DNA of 48,314 bases from SFLA01 sp045595165 (GTDB lineage Bacteria > Bacillota > Clostridia > Oscillospirales > CAG-382): assembly GCA_045595165.1 (NCBI GenBank), contig JAZNZY010000038.1:1-48314 (forward strand). The letters are read 5' to 3'. Of this stretch, positions 43,363-48,314 are shown piece by piece; positions within the stretch are counted from its first letter, which is position 1; each line of letters begins with the position of its first letter. The position numbers and the translations under genes were made by a program. The notes under the pieces were generated by a model. The model did not search any database and was not told the origin of the DNA. It was given only the letters and a program-made list of their open reading frames with translations.

Positions 43363-45500
43363 TGTTTTATCCTTCCCATCTCGGAAAACGGCATTTCCTC
43401 GCCGGTTTCCGTATTTGTGCAGATTATTCCTTCATCGGTAACACGAAAATCGTACCGTATATTATCTTCACTGCCGAATACAAGCTGGATACTTCCGTCT
43501 GGGGCGACTACAAAACGTGCAGTCTCAAAAGCTATCATTTCGCCGACCATATAATCGCATCCGTCGTAAATTGCCAGCAGTGTCGTGCTTATTCCTGACG
43601 TTCCTCCATCGGAAATCACGCAGAGTTCATTTTTTCCGTTTCCGTCAACGTCCTTAATCGCGCTTTGAAAAACCAAATCGCTAACGTGTGCATATTCACC
43701 GATAACGGTTTTATTCTCTTTTACAAATACCGTATTATCGTCAAAAAACTGTAACTTATGCCCCGGATTGATCTCAGTCATATGTAACTGTGAAGACAAT
43801 TCCGCTACATACTCGATACTTTCATCTTTGACATTAAAAACATAGGTGTTTTTCCCGTCTGCAGTTTCAAGATACAGCTTGTCGCCGTCCTTGCGGTAAG
43901 TGCCGTAAGGGCAATAATTCCGTAAGTTGTAAGCCTCATAACCGTAGGTGAAGTGATTTCCGTCTTTTTCAAGATATACTGTTGCCATTTCTCTGGGGTA
44001 CGGGTTTTCGTTCTCATATACGTACGTATACGCTTCGTATTCCAGCTTCGGCAAAATGTTACTATGGTTAGCTAGATCGGTAACGGCTGAATATTTTGCT
44101 ATCGCTGTTATAGAAACAACTTTTTTGTACTTTTCTGCCTTTTCATTACCAAACGCAAATAAAGTAGTACCGTCATTGAGGTATATAAGATAAAAAAGTC
44201 TGCCGTCGTCACATCTGCAAGCATAGGATACTTGCGTGTTGTTTCGTATAGATTCTGCGCTGTAATTATCGACCCACTGCATATCGGAAATAGCGAAATC
44301 AAAATTGCTTTTGGCTAACTTAATGCTCACAAGTGTGCCAAGCTCATGCCAAGAACTGTTAAGTGCCTCGTCAGCAGGATGCTCCGACGTAAGTAAGCGG
44401 TTGTCCGTAGTCACTGCAAACTGGGGAAGACTTATATCGGAATCGGGACAGCAAACATATTTTTCGAAAGAAAATTGCGCGGCAATAAGCTTTTCATCGC
44501 CCGGGAATATACACCAAGGTGGCATACTGATATCATCGTCCGTGTCCAAAGGATCGGTGAGAAAGAATACCGAGGTAGCAATACACGCCAAAACAGCTAT
44601 AATTATTATCCAAAAAGCAGGCTTTTTGTAGTTAAGCACGCCTTTTATACGGGTTTTTACTGCAGTTTCTCCAAAAGCTACCGGGCAGGCTGTTACCCAC
44701 TTTCCCGAAACACTGCAGTTAAGCAATGCTTCGGAATACTGCTTTTTAATTTGCAGACCGTATTTTTTAATAACCTTTTCATCGCAGGCGGATTCAATAT
44801 CCTTGCAAAACATAACGTACGCAACCCACAATAAGGGATTAAACCAGTATACGGTAAGCAGTAAAAATCCAAAAGGTTTCCACAGATGGTCTTTGCGCTT
44901 GATATGCGCCTGCTCGTGAGCGATCACCATCTCCGCATCCGTTTCTGTAATAGAAGAGGGGAGATATATTTTCGGAAACAACACGCCCATAATAAACGGC
45001 GAAGAAATGTTATCGCATATAAATATTCTTTTATCCTGCTTAACAGCTTCTCTTACCTTGCGCTTCAGCAAAGTGTAGCTAATTATGGCGTAAACAGCCA
45101 TACCCGCCATTCCGCACAGCCATACTGAAGCCCCAATATCAATTAACTTTTTCGCAGGAGTTTCTTCGGGCTCTTCAGCTTCGTTGTTATCGGGCTCTTT
45201 TGGCGAAAGTATTTCCGTAATATATGGATTTAAGTAACTGTTGAATGTGGGCAATCCGGTGTGTATTTCTGGAACATCCGTATAAACTATCTCCGGCGGT
45301 ACTGTTTCCACGCTAGGAACTACGCTTGTTTTGCTTTGCACCGAAAAAGGGATGAGCAGCCTTAAAGCCACGAATGCCCACAGCACGCAGAATATCCAGC
45401 TGGGAGCTTTCTTAAGTACTGGGCGCAAAAGCAAAACAGCTATAACAAGCCACCCCGCAACAATGCTCATATTAAGTAGCTTTATAAAAATATCTGTCAT
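43359..45500 (-). CDS. BlaR1-like M56 metalloprotease with a novel extracellular domain
   Basis: 713 residues. The N-terminal half follows the M56 plan: helices near 8-28, 34-52 and 123-145, zinc motif HEQAH (195-199), FNPLLWVAYVMF and ESACDEK (236-242), and a membrane helix at about 296-314. The outside part (320-713) is not penicillin-binding: it holds beta-rich segments and a VCBS/FG-GAP-like D-V-D-G-N-G-K-N-E-L-C-V-I motif. The protease half is clearly homologous to the LRR-bearing one at 6.1 kb (shared IKRKDHL.KP, VYWFNPL.WVAY, CPVAFGE and YKKPAFW). Its ATG shares one base with the blaI-type stop. Confidence 0.92.
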   Translation of the reverse strand: MTDIFIKLLNMSIVAGWLVIAVLLLRPVLKKAPSWIFCVLWAFVALRLLIPFSVQSKTSVVPSVETVPPEIVYTDVPEIHTGLPTFNSYLNPYITEILSPKEPDNNEAEEPEETPAKKLIDIGASVWLCGMAGMAVYAIISYTLLKRKVREAVKQDKRIFICDNISSPFIMGVLFPKIYLPSSITETDAEMVIAHEQAHIKRKDHLWKPFGFLLLTVYWFNPLLWVAYVMFCKDIESACDEKVIKKYGLQIKKQYSEALLNCSVSGKWVTACPVAFGETAVKTRIKGVLNYKKPAFWIIIIAVLACIATSVFFLTDPLDTDDDISMPPWCIFPGDEKLIAAQFSFEKYVCCPDSDISLPQFAVTTDNRLLTSEHPADEALNSSWHELGTLVSIKLAKSNFDFAISDMQWVDNYSAESIRNNTQVSYACRCDDGRLFYLIYLNDGTTLFAFGNEKAEKYKKVVSITAIAKYSAVTDLANHSNILPKLEYEAYTYVYENENPYPREMATVYLEKDGNHFTYGYEAYNLRNYCPYGTYRKDGDKLYLETADGKNTYVFNVKDESIEYVAELSSQLHMTEINPGHKLQFFDDNTVFVKENKTVIGEYAHVSDLVFQSAIKDVDGNGKNELCVISDGGTSGISTTLLAIYDGCDYMVGEMIAFETARFVVAPDGSIQLVFGSEDNIRYDFRVTDEGIICTNTETGEEMPFSEMGRIKQ

Positions 45501-45865
45501 TACTGCTCCTCCTTGTATTCGTTTATCATTTTCCGCAAAAGAGACACTTCCTCCTTGGTAAGCTTCTTTCGTGAAGTAAAAGCGGCTATAAAAGCAGGCA
45601 ATGAGCCGTCAAAGGTTTCTTCAACAAATCTCTCGCTTTGCAGCGAATAAAAATCTTGCTTTGATATAAGGGAGGAAACCACGCCCTTTTCGTTTTTAAA
45701 CAGACCTTTTTCGCAAAGTCTGCGGAGCACCGTAAAGGTGGTGGATTTTTTCCAAGTCAATCTTTCTTCACTCAGCTTTACCAGCACAGAAGAATATATA
45801 GGCTCGTTTTCCCATATAATGTCGGCAAATTTACTTTCAATAACGCCGAGCTGTATTTCATTCAT
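45500..45865 (-). CDS. BlaI/MecI-family transcriptional repressor (second copy)
   Basis: 121 residues. Recognition-helix segment WKKSTTFTVLRRLCEKG and C-terminal SLPAFIAAFTSRKKLTKEEV correspond closely to the first copy at 5.7 kb. AAGGAGG precedes ATG 45865 by 8 bases. A perfect operator palindrome overlaps the -10 of its promoter, indicating autorepression of the three-gene operon. Confidence 0.94.
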   Translation of the reverse strand: MNEIQLGVIESKFADIIWENEPIYSSVLVKLSEERLTWKKSTTFTVLRRLCEKGLFKNEKGVVSSLISKQDFYSLQSERFVEETFDGSLPAFIAAFTSRKKLTKEEVSLLRKMINEYKEEQ

Positions 45866-45906
45866 AAATCATTCCTCCTTGGTTTACTCGCTGTAGACCT
45901 GCATTC

Positions 45907-45935
45907 AGTTTACACTATGTAAACCGTTTTGTCAA
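45907..45935 (-). promoter_or_regulatory. Promoter of the second BlaI/M56 operon
   Basis: On the minus strand TTGACA (45935-45930), 17 bases, TAAACT (45912-45907). Confidence 0.8.
45908..45924. promoter_or_regulatory. BlaI-type operator palindrome
   Basis: GTTTACACTATGTAAAC: perfect 7-bp arms around a 3-base centre, containing the TACA...TGTA core of BlaI/MecI operators and overlapping the -10 box of the operon. Confidence 0.75.
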
Positions 45936-45940
45936 TAGAA

Positions 45941-45963
45941 AAGCGCACAAAATTTGTGCGCTT
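45941..45963 (-). terminator. Terminator of the 505-residue protein gene
   Basis: An 11-bp near-continuous palindrome (AAGCGCACAAA / TTTGTGCGCTT) with T-rich flank on the minus strand (TTTTCTATT), 8 bases after the stop. Confidence 0.7.
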
Positions 45964-45970
45964 AAACTTT

Positions 45971-47488
45971 TTATATTTTTTCGCTTGTTACCTTGGTTTC
46001 CAATCCGCCGCAGGAGTTTGCAAGTATTACCGCATCAATGCTTATACGGGCGGCTGATTTGGGCTGCAATACGGTTTCATAAACCAGAGTGCGTTCCTCA
46101 AGTAATTCGGGAAACGGTCTTCCGTCAGCCATTACGGGCCAATACCTGCCGTGGGACAGAACAAGCCCTTCCTTGTTTATTCCCGCAAATGCCTCATCGG
46201 GGGAATTGAAGGAATAAGGCTGAACGTTCATAAACGCACGCAGTACGTTACCGGCGGTATCTCTTACGATAGTCGCAAGCACACCGCTTATGGAGCCTTT
46301 TTTATAGACTCTGAACCGCTTTTCGCAATCGCTCGAATTCACAAAGGTCAGGTTATCCGTGTACTGTATCATCCAGTTGCCGGTATTAGCCGGCTTTCCC
46401 GCGCCGTCTGCACGGTCGTTATCGATAATAATGGGTTTTCCTTCGGTATCCACACTCTCAAACACCATCATATCTGTACCGATATATTTATCGTTTCCGT
46501 TGGGATTGATCGCGTAATGATATGCAGGACCCGTGTAAGTGAAATTTTCTCTTTCATAAAGCTGGTACGGCTGATTTTTACTTGCACAGTCGTTATCGGA
46601 CCAGTAATCGTATGTAACGGGGATAGGTCCGTCTTTCGTTTCGTTACCCGAAACGAATACCGCCTCTGTTTCGATCAGACCTGCGGTGTGATCGGTGCCC
46701 TTGTACTGGGCGGAATAATCTCTTCCGTCGCGGCTGATTATGTATCCTTGCTGTGCCTTGCCGAAGGGAACATTCTCTGCCTTTGTATAGCAAAGGAACG
46801 AGCCTACCATCTCGCCGTCTATATTAAACTTAACCACGCCGTTTCCGCATTTGCCCACTTTAAGGAACTTATCTCCCGTGTCGCCTGCAGTAAATCCGCC
46901 GAAGGAATCTTCGCTTGTACCGCCAAGCACGTAAACATACTTTCCGTCAGGCACGGTTATTGTCTGGGGAACGTAAGGGGCAGGGGTGTAATCAACAAAA
47001 TCACAGCCGAAATAAGCCTCGTGTACGCTTCCGTCCCCATTGAAATAATCCTCGGGCAGATCAAATTTGAGGGAGTAATAATCGCTCCATTCCTTCTGTC
47101 CCAGCCATTCGCCTTCCCATTGTACGCCGATATTGGTTACTGTTACAGTTGCATCCTTGCCGGAATCATTGTACAATCTGTAGCCCATACGGAGGTCCAC
47201 ACCGGAATGATTGCTGTTTTCAAAAGTGAAGACAACGTCGCCGCTTAAGTGTTTGTCTTCCATTAAAACCGTATCTATATCGGGGGAAGCAAGCATTTCC
47301 GGGTTATTACAGTAAACGTAGGTACCTCCCAAACGCTTTTTGCAGTTTATTTTTACGGGGGAAACATCGTTTTCGTCGATCACTACGGTGTCAGTTGAAA
47401 ACGTATTGTCAAAGGGCTGTGAGTTAAGATTGTAATTCTGTTTTTCAAATGTGATCGTTGCTTTTCCGCTTTCGGACATATACTTCAT
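45971..47488 (-). CDS. Unknown beta-rich protein, 505 residues
   Basis: No family recognised. The chain is rich in Gly, Asp, Asn, Tyr and Thr and looks like an extracellular beta-sandwich protein (for example SGDVVFTFENSNHSGVDL, TVTVTNIGVQWEGEWLG), yet it starts MKYMSESGKATI with no signal peptide or membrane helix. GGAGG lies 9 bases before ATG 47488, inside the end of the preceding gene, whose stop is one base upstream. It could be a cytoplasmic protein, use a non-classical route, or have lost its leader. The preceding gene encodes an anchored small protein. Confidence 0.75.
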   Translation of the reverse strand: MKYMSESGKATITFEKQNYNLNSQPFDNTFSTDTVVIDENDVSPVKINCKKRLGGTYVYCNNPEMLASPDIDTVLMEDKHLSGDVVFTFENSNHSGVDLRMGYRLYNDSGKDATVTVTNIGVQWEGEWLGQKEWSDYYSLKFDLPEDYFNGDGSVHEAYFGCDFVDYTPAPYVPQTITVPDGKYVYVLGGTSEDSFGGFTAGDTGDKFLKVGKCGNGVVKFNIDGEMVGSFLCYTKAENVPFGKAQQGYIISRDGRDYSAQYKGTDHTAGLIETEAVFVSGNETKDGPIPVTYDYWSDNDCASKNQPYQLYERENFTYTGPAYHYAINPNGNDKYIGTDMMVFESVDTEGKPIIIDNDRADGAGKPANTGNWMIQYTDNLTFVNSSDCEKRFRVYKKGSISGVLATIVRDTAGNVLRAFMNVQPYSFNSPDEAFAGINKEGLVLSHGRYWPVMADGRPFPELLEERTLVYETVLQPKSAARISIDAVILANSCGGLETKVTSEKI

Positions 47489-47489
47489 A

Positions 47490-47936
47490 TTAATTTACCT
47501 CCGGTTCTCCGTCATAATACCATCTGCCGCCAACCTTAACAGTGGCGCATTCTCTTGTAAACCGCTTCTCTCCGTCAACGTATACGTTTAGTTTCACGTA
47601 TCCGTTCTCGCCGTTTATCCGTTCCTCCGCAACTGTGAAGGTGATCTTACTTCCTTCGTATCCGGAGGGAACGCCGTCATAGCTTTTATTTAGCACATCC
47701 GTAAGTTGTTTAACGGTAGGAATCTCGCCCGTGTTGTAAAGAATTTGTTTTACTTTATCGGAAGCGACGGAAGCCATCCCGCTTGCATCGTAGCGCATAG
47801 AAGCTTCTATATATTTCGTTGCGGCGGAAACTGAATCACCGGCGCCGTTTTTGCCGATAACCGCCATCACGGTTACGGAAACCGCCAGAACCGCTGCTAT
47901 ACAAGCTACTAAAATGTAAAGCTTTTTGTTTTTCAC
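47490..47936 (-). CDS. Membrane-anchored small protein, DUF4878/NTF2-like
   Basis: 148 residues from GTG 47936, with GGAGG 9 bases upstream. One N-terminal helix (about 6-27) anchors it; the outside part (S-A-A-T-K-Y-I-E-A-S-M-R-Y-D ... V-K-V-G-G-R-W-Y-Y-D) has the shape of DUF4878/NTF2-like lipoprotein domains. No lipobox Cys is visible. It is the first gene of a two-gene transcript with the 505-residue protein. Confidence 0.78.
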   Translation of the reverse strand: MKNKKLYILVACIAAVLAVSVTVMAVIGKNGAGDSVSAATKYIEASMRYDASGMASVASDKVKQILYNTGEIPTVKQLTDVLNKSYDGVPSGYEGSKITFTVAEERINGENGYVKLNVYVDGEKRFTRECATVKVGGRWYYDGEPEVN

Positions 47937-47957
47937 TGTGCATTACCTCCTAAAAGG

Positions 47958-47986
47958 ATTATACCAAAGGCTGTCTGTTTTGTCAA
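47958..47986 (-). promoter_or_regulatory. Promoter of the DUF4878-like gene pair
   Basis: On the minus strand TTGACA (47986-47981), 17 bases, TATAAT (47963-47958), both perfect. Confidence 0.85.
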
Positions 47987-48021
47987 TGTGAGGAAAATTT
48001 CAATTTTTTTTAAAAAAGGTA

Positions 48022-48050
48022 TTGCAAAATGAAAAAAGATGTGTTATTAT
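48022..48050 (+). promoter_or_regulatory. Promoter of the terminal tRNA array
   Basis: TTGCAA (48022-48027), 17 bases, TATTAT (48045-48050), 30 bases before tRNA-Asp. Confidence 0.65.
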
Positions 48051-48080
48051 AAGCAAGCGCGCTGAGGCGCACACCAAATT

Positions 48081-48157
48081 GGTCCGGTAGTTCAGTTGGT
48101 TAGAACGCCAGCCTGTCACGCTGGAGGTCGTGGGTTCGAGCCCCATCCGGATCGCCA
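48081..48157 (+). tRNA. tRNA-Asp(GTC)
   Basis: 77 bases with encoded CCA. Acceptor GGTCCGG/CCGGATC (one G-T), anticodon stem CCAGC/GCTGG with GTC at 48115-48117, discriminator G typical of Asp. Confidence 0.95.
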
Positions 48158-48165
48158 TATTTTTT

Positions 48166-48241
48166 GCGGATTTAGCTCATTTGGTAGAGCGCGACCTTGC
48201 CAAGGTCGAGGTGGCGGGTTCGAGCCCCGTAATCCGCTCCA
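48166..48241 (+). tRNA. tRNA-Gly(GCC)
   Basis: 76 bases with encoded CCA. Acceptor GCGGATT/AATCCGC, anticodon stem CGACC/GGTCG with GCC at 48199-48201. Eight bases after tRNA-Asp. Confidence 0.95.
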
Positions 48242-48246
48242 AATAT

Positions 48247-48314
<68 letters not shown>

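Noticed and set aside
46151..47248. A 365-codon plus-strand frame opposite the 505-residue protein gene
   Set aside because: The minus frame has promoter, good ribosome site and terminator; the plus frame has none. The minus gene is itself unknown, so some doubt remains.

Overview
The window looks like chromosome of a spore-forming member of the Clostridia, probably an uncultured Oscillospirales-like gut bacterium; that placement is inference. Support comes from a SipL-like LysM protein (a clostridial SpoIVA partner), dipicolinate synthase DpaA/DpaB, a 26-residue SpoVM, strong GGAGG-type ribosome binding sites, sigma-A promoters with 17-bp spacers, LuxS and meso-diaminopimelate dehydrogenase. 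No phage, insertion sequence, CRISPR array or rRNA is visible. No stretch longer than about 300 bases lacks a gene.

Layout. 1-3.6 kb: the end of ilvC, then ilvD and an overlapping DUF815 ATPase. 3.6-8.2 kb: a PH-like membrane protein, a secreted Ser/Glu-rich GLUG-type protein, and a BlaI repressor with a BlaR1-like M56 protease whose outside domain is a BspA-type leucine-rich repeat. 8.3-16.2 kb: a complete acetyl-cycle arginine operon on the minus strand (argG-argH-argC-argJ-argB-argD-argF) behind a near-perfect promoter. 16.4-23.7 kb: response regulator and kinase, FtsH, PgsA-type synthase and a large ABC transporter. 23.7-26.1 kb: a tight operon of a HAD phosphatase, a CARF/PD-(D/E)XK protein of the Card1/Can2 (DUF1887) type and luxS, with no CRISPR locus in view. 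26.2-33.6 kb: YwaF-like membrane protein, GH13 glucosidase with a DUF3006-like small protein, Ddh, an SDR and the TldD/TldE pair. 33.7-38.3 kb: a surface-anchored DOMON/CBM9-like protein divergent from a DtxR-type iron regulator with a DtxR-box-like dyad between them, tRNA-Thr, a CCA-adding enzyme and a DUF187 lipoprotein. 38.4-41.7 kb: a sporulation island, sipL-dpaA-dpaB on minus and a two-gene small-protein operon ending in spoVM on plus. 41.8-48.3 kb: tRNAs, a second BlaI/M56 system with its own lipoprotein and a perfect operator palindrome, two unknown genes, and a tRNA array running off the end.

How it fits together. The ilv and arg genes are housekeeping biosynthesis. The sporulation island joins spore-envelope assembly (SpoVM and SipL both meet at SpoIVA) with dipicolinate synthesis. 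The two BlaI/M56 units keep the signalling chassis of BlaR1 (HExxH protease plus repressor) but carry unrelated extracellular domains, so they probably sense something other than beta-lactams. The least expected item is the CRISPR-less CARF nuclease-like gene translationally coupled to a phosphatase and followed by luxS.
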